A DNA stretch of 8,434 nt. It comes from Coriobacteriia bacterium (lineage in GTDB: Bacteria > Actinomycetota > Coriobacteriia > Anaerosomatales > JAUVQN01). Made by a program: the position numbers and the translations under genes. The first letter of the stretch is position 1. Each line of letters opens with the position of its first letter. Below, piece after piece: positions 1-5,643 of the stretch. The DNA lies in assembly GCA_030598125.1 (NCBI GenBank), contig JAUVQN010000056.1, positions 1 through 8,434 on the forward strand, given 5' to 3'. Under the pieces are notes generated by a model. The model had not been told where the DNA came from. It searched no databases and worked only from the letters and a program-made list of their open reading frames with translations.

Positions 1-805
1 CGACGCGAGCGGCGACGAGCGCCCGCGTGCCCGGCCCGGCCGCTTCGGCAGGCTCGAGCGTCGCGCCGTCCACCACCGCAGCGTACTCCAGCTCGACGAG
101 TCCCTCGGTCGCGACCGCACGCTCCATCAGCCGCTCCAGCTCGCGGGCGTCCGTCTCGCCGGCCTCGACCGACTGGCGGGCGGTGGCCAGCGCACCGTGG
201 AGCACGACCGCGGCGGTGCGCTCCTCGTCGCTCAGATACGCGTTCCGGCTCGACATCGCGAGCCCGTCGGCCTCGCGCACGATCGGACCTCCGCCGACCG
301 TCACGGGATAGAGGAGGTCGCAGGCGAGCGCCTCGATGACCAGCAGCTGCTGGTAGTCCTTCTCGCCGAAGAAGGCCAGATGCGGCTCCACGGCGCCGAA
401 CAGCTTGGCGACGACGGTCGCCACACCTTCGAAGTGACCCGGCCGCGCCACACCGCACCACCGCCGGGCGAGACGTCCCGGGCGCACGGCGGTCCCTGCC
501 TCTTCCGGATACATGAGGTCCACCGAGGGAGTGAACGCCACGTCCACACCCTCCGCATCCAGCAGCTCGAGGTCGCCGTCGCGGTCGCGCGGGTACGCCT
601 CGAAGTCCTCACCCTCGCCGAACTGCGTCGGGTTCACGAAGACCGACGCCACGACCACGTCGGCGCGCGTGCGGGCCGCTTCCACGAGCGAGAGGTGCCC
701 CGCATGGAGCGCGCCCATCGTCGGCACGAGTCCGACGAGCTTGCCCTCGCGCCGAGCGTCGCGCGACGCCTGCCGCACCTCCTCGACGGAGGCGATCCGC
801 TCCAC
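1..805 (-). CDS. panC: Pantothenate synthetase (pantoate--beta-alanine ligase), 3' end cut by window edge
   Basis: This enzyme joins pantoate and beta-alanine using ATP (via a pantoyl-adenylate) to make pantothenate, the coenzyme A precursor, in the cytoplasm. Reading the minus strand from a GTG at 805 gives 268 uninterrupted residues. Family motifs are in order: VPTMGALHAGH at residues 28-37 with the HxGH nucleotide-binding signature, VFVNPTQF at 55-62, RPGHFEGVATVV at 121-132, FFGEKDYQQL at 145-154, and READGLAMSSRNAYL at 177-191, which contains the KMSKS-like loop. PanC is usually about 280 residues, so roughly 10-15 C-terminal residues lie outside the window. The GTG start is chosen because it gives the normal N-terminal length and has a GGAGGAG ribosome-binding sequence at 815-821, inside the end of panB. 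It starts six bases after the panB stop (812-814), so translational coupling with panB is likely. Product assignment is firm; the missing end is inferred from family length. Confidence 0.96.
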   Translation of the reverse strand, partial: MERIASVEEVRQASRDARREGKLVGLVPTMGALHAGHLSLVEAARTRADVVVASVFVNPTQFGEGEDFEAYPRDRDGDLELLDAEGVDVAFTPSVDLMYPEEAGTAVRPGRLARRWCGVARPGHFEGVATVVAKLFGAVEPHLAFFGEKDYQQLLVIEALACDLLYPVTVGGGPIVREADGLAMSSRNAYLSDEERTAAVVLHGALATARQSVEAGETDARELERLMERAVATEGLVELEYAAVVDGATLEPAEAAGPGTRALVAARV

Positions 806-811
806 GCGGGC

Positions 812-1705
812 TCACTCCTCCTCGGAGGCGGACGACGCGGCCGCGAGACGCTCGTCGAACTCCTCGAGGGCGCCCGCGTCCATGCGCGTCCCGTGCTCGT
901 CGCGCGGGAAGCTGCCCGCCCGGACGTCGGCCGCGTAGTGCCCGACCGCGTCGACGACGGCCTCGCCGAGCTCCGCGTACACGCGGGCGTGCCGCGGCAC
1001 GAACTCTCCGAGGCCGAGAAGGTCGTGGAAGACCTGGACCTGCCCGCCACACCCGGCGCCGGCGCCGATGCCGATCGTCGAGGCCTCGAGCAGCGCCGTC
1101 GCGCGCTCCGCGAGTTCGGCGGGGATGCATTCGAGCACGATCGCGAAGCAGCCTGCCTCCTGGAGCGCCACGCAGTCCTCGACGAGCTCGATCGCGGGAC
1201 CGGTCTCCTTCGCCTGCGTGGAATAGCCGCCGAACGCGTGCACGGACTGCGGCGTGAGGCCGACGTGGCCCATGACGGGGATCCCCGCGCCGACGATCCG
1301 CCCGGCCGTCTCCGCCACGCGCCGTCCGCCCTCGAGCTTCACGGCGGTCGCGCCGCCCTCGACGACGAGCCGGCCCGCGTTCGCGAGCGCCTCCTCCGGG
1401 CTCACCTGGAAGCTCATGAAGGGCATGTCGCCGATGACCATCGCGCGCGAGGCGCCGCGCGAGACGGCGGCGGTGTGTCGCACCATGTCGTCCATCGTCA
1501 CGCGCAGCGTGTCGTCGTGGCCGAGCACGGTCATGCCGAGCGAATCGCCCACGAGGATGGCGTCCACACCGGCGCGCTCGACGAGACGCGCGCCTCCGGC
1601 GTCGTAGGCGGTGACCACGACGACCGGGACATCTTCCGCCTTCTTGTCGCGGAACGTCATCGTCGTGACGGGGAGTCCGACCGGCTCGGAAGTCGATGGA
1701 TCCAC
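812..1705 (-). CDS. panB: 3-methyl-2-oxobutanoate hydroxymethyltransferase (ketopantoate hydroxymethyltransferase)
   Basis: First committed enzyme of pantothenate synthesis: it transfers a hydroxymethyl group from 5,10-methylene-tetrahydrofolate to alpha-ketoisovalerate, giving ketopantoate. With the start used here the protein is 297 residues. Visible motifs are VTAYDAGGA near 31, LVGDSLGMTVLGH (Asp54), GDMPFMSF (Asp93), KLEGG (Glu125), GHVGLTPQSVHAFGGY near 146-161, VLECIP (Glu192) and GIGAG. By comparison with E. coli PanB, Asp54, Asp93 and Glu125 match the metal-binding acids and Glu192 the proposed catalytic acid. The core is flanked by about 15 extra N-terminal residues and an acidic tail after SFPRDEH, ending in three glutamates. 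Start: the frame also has an ATG at 1723, but the GTG at 1705 has AAGGAG six bases upstream, whereas the ATG has GGAGG twelve bases away. I prefer the GTG; an ATG at 1660, close to the conserved core, is a third option. panC follows six bases later. Confidence 0.95.
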   Translation of the reverse strand: MDPSTSEPVGLPVTTMTFRDKKAEDVPVVVVTAYDAGGARLVERAGVDAILVGDSLGMTVLGHDDTLRVTMDDMVRHTAAVSRGASRAMVIGDMPFMSFQVSPEEALANAGRLVVEGGATAVKLEGGRRVAETAGRIVGAGIPVMGHVGLTPQSVHAFGGYSTQAKETGPAIELVEDCVALQEAGCFAIVLECIPAELAERATALLEASTIGIGAGAGCGGQVQVFHDLLGLGEFVPRHARVYAELGEAVVDAVGHYAADVRAGSFPRDEHGTRMDAGALEEFDERLAAASSASEEE

Positions 1706-1711
1706 AGGGGA

Positions 1712-1717
1712 CTCCTT
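1712..1717 (-). promoter_or_regulatory. Shine-Dalgarno AAGGAG favouring the GTG start of panB
   Basis: Read on the minus strand, AAGGAG lies six bases before the GTG at 1703-1705. This is within codons 3-5 of the longer reading from the ATG at 1723. Spacing and match are better than for the ATG, so it argues for the shorter PanB. Confidence 0.5.
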
Positions 1718-1782
1718 CCTCATCTACCGTCTCAGCCTCCTCACGGAAGAGGTCCGAGCGGTCCCGCGGAAAGGGGTGTGTG

Positions 1783-1791
1783 AGTATACCA
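1783..1791 (-). promoter_or_regulatory. Candidate extended -10 promoter for panBC
   Basis: On the minus strand the 130-base gap between folK and panB contains TGGTATACT. This is TG-N followed by a hexamer one base from the TATAAT consensus, the form of an extended -10 element. No convincing -35 hexamer lies 16-18 bases upstream, which extended -10 promoters tolerate. Transcription would begin near 1776, leaving a leader of about 50-70 bases before panB depending on the start codon. It is also one of very few AT-rich spots in the gap. It suggests panBC can be transcribed independently of the folate genes; this is read from sequence only. Confidence 0.5.
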
Positions 1792-1797
1792 CCGGGC

Positions 1798-1853
1798 CCT
1801 GGCGAGCCAGGCTCCAGCGAACCAGCGCGGGCGAGCCCGCTGTCCGGCGCCGG
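1798..1853 (-). terminator. Cluster of three GC-rich palindromes after folK, possible terminator
   Basis: Just past the folK stop, reading the minus strand, come CCGGCGCCGG (1844-1853), then GCGGG-CTCG-CCCGC (1827-1840), then CCTGG-CTCG-CCAGG (1798-1811). The last two have 5-bp perfect stems and the same CTCG tetraloop. None is followed by a run of T, so this is not a classic intrinsic terminator. It could slow polymerase, act in a factor-dependent terminator or protect the 3' end of the folate mRNA. Placement between folK and the candidate panB promoter fits a transcription-unit boundary. Confidence 0.35.
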
Positions 1854-2831
1854 CTACTCGAACGCGGCCGCCAGCGACTCGAACGCGTCGCTCAGCATGC
1901 GCAGGAGGAACGGGGCGGCGAACGCCAGCACGAGCAGGAGCATCGCGAGCCGGAACCACCACGGGCGCTCGGGGCGCTCCTCGTCCATGTACTCCCCATC
2001 GGGGCGGAGGGCACGGACCGTGGCGGTGGGCGACTCGCCGGAGTCCGGTGACAGCTCCTCGTCCGCGGGCGGGTTCTCGCGGGGCACGACGGCGGGGATC
2101 GAGATGGTCTGGCGCGCCTGGTGAGCGAGATGCGGCGGGACCTTCACCCGGCTCGGATAGACGCCGACCGGAAGACCCGGGCGCTCGCCGTACGGGCGCT
2201 CGCTCACGGTGTGGGGGATGCCCGATGCCCTGAGCTTCGACTCGATGACGCTGAGCTGGGCGACCGAGCCCCACACGGCAGCGATCTCGACCCAGTCCTC
2301 TTCGGCATCGAGGCTCCATTCCCACTCGTACCACTCGGCGTCCGCGCCCGGTAGCCGGCCCTCGTCACTCCTCACGGTGCCCACGCGCACGGTCGAGCGG
2401 TCCACGGCCGTGCCGTCCGGCCAGGTCGCATCGGGCGAGATCTGCAGCAGCGGCGTCACGACGAAGTCGCGCTCGGCCATCCGAGGATGCGGCACCACCA
2501 GGTCCTCGGTGTCCCACTCCTCGTCGCCGTAGAGCAGCAGGTCGAGATCGATCACGCGGGCGCCGTACCGCTCGGCGGGCTCTCTGCCGAGTCGCTCCTC
2601 TATGTCCTTGAGGTAGCCGAGGAGCTGGTCCGCGCGGAGTCTCGTGCGGATCCTGGCGACGGCGTTCAGGTAGTCCGGCTGGCCGGACGGGCCCCACGGC
2701 TGGGTCTCGAACACGTGCGACAGCTCCGTCACGCGCGTGCCCGAGAGCCCGTCGAGCGCCTCGACCGCCTCGCGGAGGTTCGCGTAGCGGTCGCCCAGGT
2801 TGCCGCCGATCCCGATGATGGCCTCGTCCAC
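1854..2831 (-). CDS. folK: HPPK (6-hydroxymethyl-dihydropterin pyrophosphokinase) fused to a DUF2007-like domain and a C-terminal membrane anchor
   Basis: HPPK transfers pyrophosphate from ATP to 6-hydroxymethyl-7,8-dihydropterin, making the substrate of FolP. Residues 1 to about 155 are a complete HPPK: GIGGNLGDR at 7-15, the RYGARVIDLDLLLYGD stretch at 88-103 with the metal-binding Asp95 and Asp97, and VPHPRMAERDFVVTPLL at 113-129. Typical HPPK is about 160 residues; this protein has 325. Residues about 178-245 form a second small alpha/beta-looking domain (IESKLRASGIPHTV, then RVKVPPHLAHQAR) that resembles DUF2007, a putative signal-transducing family. Residues 246-288 are an acidic, proline-rich linker. 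Residues 291-311 (starting WWFRLAMLLLVLAF) look like one transmembrane helix, followed by a short amphipathic tail. The start is a GTG with TGAGG overlapping the folP stop, seven bases downstream of folP. HPPK assignment is firm; the DUF2007 call is from pattern and should be treated as likely, not proven. The reading frame is open throughout, so no frameshift is needed to explain the fusion. Confidence 0.93.
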   Translation of the reverse strand: MDEAIIGIGGNLGDRYANLREAVEALDGLSGTRVTELSHVFETQPWGPSGQPDYLNAVARIRTRLRADQLLGYLKDIEERLGREPAERYGARVIDLDLLLYGDEEWDTEDLVVPHPRMAERDFVVTPLLQISPDATWPDGTAVDRSTVRVGTVRSDEGRLPGADAEWYEWEWSLDAEEDWVEIAAVWGSVAQLSVIESKLRASGIPHTVSERPYGERPGLPVGVYPSRVKVPPHLAHQARQTISIPAVVPRENPPADEELSPDSGESPTATVRALRPDGEYMDEERPERPWWFRLAMLLLVLAFAAPFLLRMLSDAFESLAAAFE

Positions 2832-2838
2832 GGGCGCC

Positions 2839-4023
2839 TCAGTCCTCGTCGTCGTCCGTGTCGGCCTGCACTTCGCGACGGGACCGGAGCGCTTCGGTCA
2901 CCACACGCTCGGCCTCGTCGTGGCGGGAGGCGGGGACCATCAGCCGCACGTCGGCAGGGAACCCGTAGGGGTCGTGTCCCTCGAAGGGCCTGTGCGGGTA
3001 GAACATGCACGGGATGCGGTCCTGCTCGAGCACGGCCTCGGCGAAGAGGAGGTCGAGCGCGGGGCCGCTGGACGTGCCGTCCGCGTCGAAGGCGCCCATC
3101 GTGGGCACGTAGACCTCGCCGGGCGCGCCCACGCTTCGAAGCGGCACCCACTCGACGTGCCCGCCTGCGGCTTCCGCGGGCCCCGGCGAGGAGTCGATCA
3201 CGGCGCTCAGGCGCAGCGCGTCCGCGGTCTCGCGCACGTCGTGGACGCGCAGGACGGCCGCGCCGCTCTCCGCCGCACGCACCGCCACGCCGACGCTGCC
3301 GGCGACTCGTCCCGAGGGCTCCTCCACGCCCAGCAGGGTGCCGATGAAGCTCTTGCGCGACGCGCCGACGACCACCGGGTAGCCCGTCTCGACGAGCTCG
3401 GGGAGCCTCCGTAGGAGCTCCAGGTTGTGCTCCACGGTCTTGCCGAACCCGATGCCGGGATCCACGGCTATCCGCTCCCGCGCCACACCCGCCGCCTCCA
3501 GGGCCGCGGCCCGCTCGAGGAGATACGCGCGGACTTCGCCGACGACGTCCTCGTACGCCGGTTCCTCCTGCATCGTCCCCGGCTCGCCCAGCATGTGCAT
3601 CACGACGCAGCCGCAATCGGATCCGGCCACGACGCCCACGATCGCCTCGTCGCGGAAGCCCGAGACGTCGTTGACGATCGCGGCGCCGGCCTCCAGACAG
3701 GCGGCGGCAACTTCGGCGTGGCGGGTGTCGATCGAGACGGGCACCGAAGCCTCTTCTGCGAGTCGCGTGACGACCGGGAGCACCCGCTCCGTCTCCTCGG
3801 CGATGCTGACCTCGGCGGCTCCGGGCCGCGTGGACTCCCCGCCCACGTCCACCAGGTCCGCCCCGTCGGAGAGCATCGCGAGACCATGCTCGACGGCACT
3901 GTCGGTGTCGACGAAGCGTCCTCCGTCGGAGAAGGAGTCGGGCGTGACGTTGAGGATGCCCATCACGAGCGGCCGATCGAGTGGGAGGCGGTGGGAGCCA
4001 CAGTGCCAGAGGGGGACGCTCAT
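2839..4023 (-). CDS. folP: Dihydropteroate synthase with an extra C-terminal DUF2007-like domain
   Basis: Dihydropteroate synthase condenses hydroxymethyl-dihydropterin pyrophosphate with p-aminobenzoate to give dihydropteroate and is the sulfonamide target. From the ATG at 4023 the protein has 394 residues. Residues 1 to about 280 are a full TIM-barrel synthase: NVTPDSFSDGG at 25-35, DVGGESTRPG at 59-68, SIDTRHAEVA near 97-106, NDVSGF at 118-123, MHMLGEPGTMQ at 142-152, VDPGIGFGKT at 187-196, GASRKSFIG at 220-228 and RVHDV at 259-263. All usual pterin and phosphate-binding motifs are present. Family members are normally about 270-290 residues. The additional stretch, about 290-380 plus an acidic tail (DTDDDED), contains LEQDRIPCMF and DVRLMVPASRHDEAERVV, resembling DUF2007 and the accessory domain of the adjacent FolK. 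Start: a GTG three codons earlier (4032) is equally possible; neither has a strong Shine-Dalgarno, and close spacing to the folE stop (4049-4051) suggests coupling. Confidence 0.94.
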   Translation of the reverse strand: MSVPLWHCGSHRLPLDRPLVMGILNVTPDSFSDGGRFVDTDSAVEHGLAMLSDGADLVDVGGESTRPGAAEVSIAEETERVLPVVTRLAEEASVPVSIDTRHAEVAAACLEAGAAIVNDVSGFRDEAIVGVVAGSDCGCVVMHMLGEPGTMQEEPAYEDVVGEVRAYLLERAAALEAAGVARERIAVDPGIGFGKTVEHNLELLRRLPELVETGYPVVVGASRKSFIGTLLGVEEPSGRVAGSVGVAVRAAESGAAVLRVHDVRETADALRLSAVIDSSPGPAEAAGGHVEWVPLRSVGAPGEVYVPTMGAFDADGTSSGPALDLLFAEAVLEQDRIPCMFYPHRPFEGHDPYGFPADVRLMVPASRHDEAERVVTEALRSRREVQADTDDDED

Positions 4024-4048
4024 CGCCCGCACCGCCGGACGGACGCGC

Positions 4049-4615
4049 TCATCGCTCGCCCTTGATGAGCGACATCCCCTCCGAACGCGTGGCGAGGTTC
4101 GACGCGAAGATGCCCCGGACGGCGGAGGTCGTCGTGACGGCGCCGGGCTTCATCGCCCCGCGCATGGACATGCAGAGGTGCTCCGCCTCGATGACGACCA
4201 TCACGCCGGCGGGGTCGAGGTGCTCGACGATCGTGTCCGCGATCTGGGAGGTCATGCGCTCCTGGACCTGCGGCCGCTTCGCGAAGACGTCCACGACCCG
4301 CGCGAGCTTCGAGATCCCGCTGATGTGCCCGGACGAGCCCGGCACGTACGCCACGTGCGCGCGGCCGACGAACGGGAGCAGATGATGCTCGCATACGCCG
4401 TAGACCTGGATGTCGCGGACGAGCACCATCTCCTGATGGTCCTCGCTGAACGTCACCTCGAAGAGCTCGGCCGGGTCGGCGTCGAGACCGGCGAAGATCT
4501 CCTCGTACATGTCGGCGACGCGCCGGGGCGTGTCGACGAGACCTTCACGGTCAGGGTCCTCGCCTATCCCCTCGAGGATGAGGCGAACGCCTTCCATGAT
4601 CTTGGATCTGTCCAC
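4049..4615 (-). CDS. folE: GTP cyclohydrolase I (type IA)
   Basis: Catalyses the first step of pterin/folate synthesis, converting GTP to 7,8-dihydroneopterin triphosphate and formate. The 188-residue protein matches the zinc-dependent FolE family along its length: VDTPRRVADMY at 27-37, VYGVCEHHLLPFVG at 71-84, HVAYVPG near 87-93, GISKLARVVDVFAKRPQVQERMTSQIA spanning 100-126, VIEAEHLCMSMRG at 141-153, and TTTSAVRGIF at 161-170. The expected zinc ligands are Cys75, His78 and Cys148. Length is normal for the compact bacterial form without an N-terminal extension. The start is a GTG at 4615 with only a weak purine-rich upstream sequence; an ATG at codon 7 would be an alternative but shortens the first helix. 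It is the first gene of the folate block, separated from tadC by 96 bases. folP begins 16-25 bases after its stop. Confidence 0.96.
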   Translation of the reverse strand: MDRSKIMEGVRLILEGIGEDPDREGLVDTPRRVADMYEEIFAGLDADPAELFEVTFSEDHQEMVLVRDIQVYGVCEHHLLPFVGRAHVAYVPGSSGHISGISKLARVVDVFAKRPQVQERMTSQIADTIVEHLDPAGVMVVIEAEHLCMSMRGAMKPGAVTTTSAVRGIFASNLATRSEGMSLIKGER

Positions 4616-4654
4616 AGGAGCACCCGCCGTCCCGTCTTCACAGCCAGCACGGTC

Positions 4655-4660
4655 AGGATA
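4655..4660 (-). promoter_or_regulatory. Weak candidate -10 element upstream of folE
   Basis: Reading the minus strand, TATCCT lies about 40 bases before the folE GTG in the 96-base tadC-folE gap. It matches TATAAT at four of six positions and lacks a TG extension or a clear -35. It is the best promoter-like hexamer in the gap and would give a leader of about 33 bases, but could be chance. Confidence 0.25.
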
Positions 4661-4670
4661 CCCGAATCGG

Positions 4671-4687
4671 CGGCGACGGAAGCGCCG
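4671..4687. other. Short hairpin in the tadC-folE gap
   Basis: CGGCG at 4671-4675 and CGCCG at 4683-4687 form a perfect 5-bp stem with a 7-base loop. There is no T run on either side. It lies between the tadC stop and the folE promoter candidate, so it may contribute to ending the tad transcript, but it is too short to call a terminator. The rest of the gap holds nothing else I recognise. Confidence 0.2.
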
Positions 4688-4711
4688 AACAGGAGCGGTC
4701 CCGGGCCTCTC

Positions 4712-5641
4712 TCAGGAGAACATGCCGAAGGCCCGGCCGATCGCGATGATCGCGGGGCCCCCCAGTACGATGAGCGTGGCCGGCAGGATGCAGAGCACGA
4801 GCGGGAACACCATCTTGGCGGGCGCCTTCTGGGCGACCTCCTCGGCGTGCTGCCGCCGCTTCACGCGCATCTCGCGCGACTGCGTGCGCAGCACGTTGCT
4901 GACGGCCACGCCGAACACGTCCGCTTGGACCATGGCCATGACGAACGCGTTCAGTTCGGGAACATCGCAGCGTTCCGCGAGGTTCCTTAGCGCCACCCTG
5001 CGCGTCAGGCCCGCCTGCATCTCCGAGAGCGCGATACCGAACTCATCCGCCAGCGGGCCTTGGCTGTTCTGGACGTACTTCGCGACCGCCGCGCTGAACC
5101 CGAGCCCCGCCTCCACGGAGATCATGAGCATGTCGAGCATGTCGGGGAGCGCCCGCCGTATGGCGTCCTTCCGCTTCGAGATACGGCGGTTGAGCCACAC
5201 CTCCGGCACGACATAGGCGATGACGCCAGCGAAGAGCGCGAGGAGAACGGCCCAGAGCAGGCTGGTCCCAAACAGCAGCGACACCAGGAAGAAGAAGCCG
5301 CTCGCGGCGAGGAAGAGCACGACCCGGATGGCCATGTAGAGGTCGACGGTGAGCCCGCCCGGGTTGCCCGCCATCCTGAGGCGGCGCGAGATGCGGTCCA
5401 GGTACTGCCGTGGTGCGAGGCGCCTGAGCAGGCCGGAGAAACCCCTGCCGCCGGGCTGGACGACGCGCTCGTAGAACGGCTTGGTCAGAGGCTCGACCTC
5501 GCCGGCCTGCGCACGCTCGTGCTCCGACAGCTGCTTGAGCCGGCGTCGGACACCGCGCTCCTCCGAGAACACCACGGAGAGCACGACCCACACGACGCCC
5601 GCGACGGACAGACCGGCGAGCACGACGGTGACCCAGTCCAC
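4712..5641 (-). CDS. tadC: Tad pilus inner-membrane platform protein TadC (type II secretion F domain)
   Basis: TadC pairs with TadB in the inner membrane to form the platform on which the TadA/CpaF ATPase drives Flp-type pilus assembly. The 309-residue protein has a predicted N-terminal helix at about 4-24, a basic cytoplasmic stretch, two helices at about 105-124 and 127-147, then the T2SSF core beginning with RRISKRKDAIRRALPDMLDMLMISVEAGLGF, and a final helix at about 278-301. The paralogous start of the core in TadB (RRISKRRTAFEEQLPDVL) is clearly similar. Start: the frame has a GTG at 5647 overlapping the tadB stop by four bases, but the GGAGGTG ribosome-binding sequence at 5647-5653 would overlap it. 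The next in-frame GTG, at 5641, sits five bases downstream of that sequence and is chosen here. Coupled translation with tadB is very likely. No tadE/F-like or pilin gene follows. Confidence 0.9.
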   Translation of the reverse strand: MDWVTVVLAGLSVAGVVWVVLSVVFSEERGVRRRLKQLSEHERAQAGEVEPLTKPFYERVVQPGGRGFSGLLRRLAPRQYLDRISRRLRMAGNPGGLTVDLYMAIRVVLFLAASGFFFLVSLLFGTSLLWAVLLALFAGVIAYVVPEVWLNRRISKRKDAIRRALPDMLDMLMISVEAGLGFSAAVAKYVQNSQGPLADEFGIALSEMQAGLTRRVALRNLAERCDVPELNAFVMAMVQADVFGVAVSNVLRTQSREMRVKRRQHAEEVAQKAPAKMVFPLVLCILPATLIVLGGPAIIAIGRAFGMFS

Positions 5642-5643
5642 GC

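Noticed and set aside
1..805. panC as a truncated pseudogene
   Set aside because: The frame is open and all catalytic motifs are intact up to the window edge; the missing C-terminus is due to the window boundary.
197..1783. A 528-codon open frame on the plus strand
   Set aside because: It lies antisense to panC and panB, whose family motifs are unmistakable. The translated product is rich in Arg, His, Glu and Ala with no recognisable domain, as expected from the opposite strand of GC-rich codon-biased genes.
2839..3156. FolB (dihydroneopterin aldolase) fused to the end of FolP
   Set aside because: The length (about 110 residues) is suggestive, but FolB's typical early Gly-Val-x-x-x-Glu-Arg pattern and later conserved Lys region are not visible. 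The pattern fits a DUF2007-like domain better.
4616..4711. A tetrahydrofolate or other riboswitch ahead of folE
   Set aside because: The whole gap is 96 bases and the leader after the only promoter candidate is about 33 bases. No conserved multi-stem junction is visible.
3425..4990. A 521-codon open frame on the plus strand across folP, folE and tadC
   Set aside because: It runs antisense over three well-supported genes and their gaps, and its product is low-complexity with no motif. It is a by-product of high GC.
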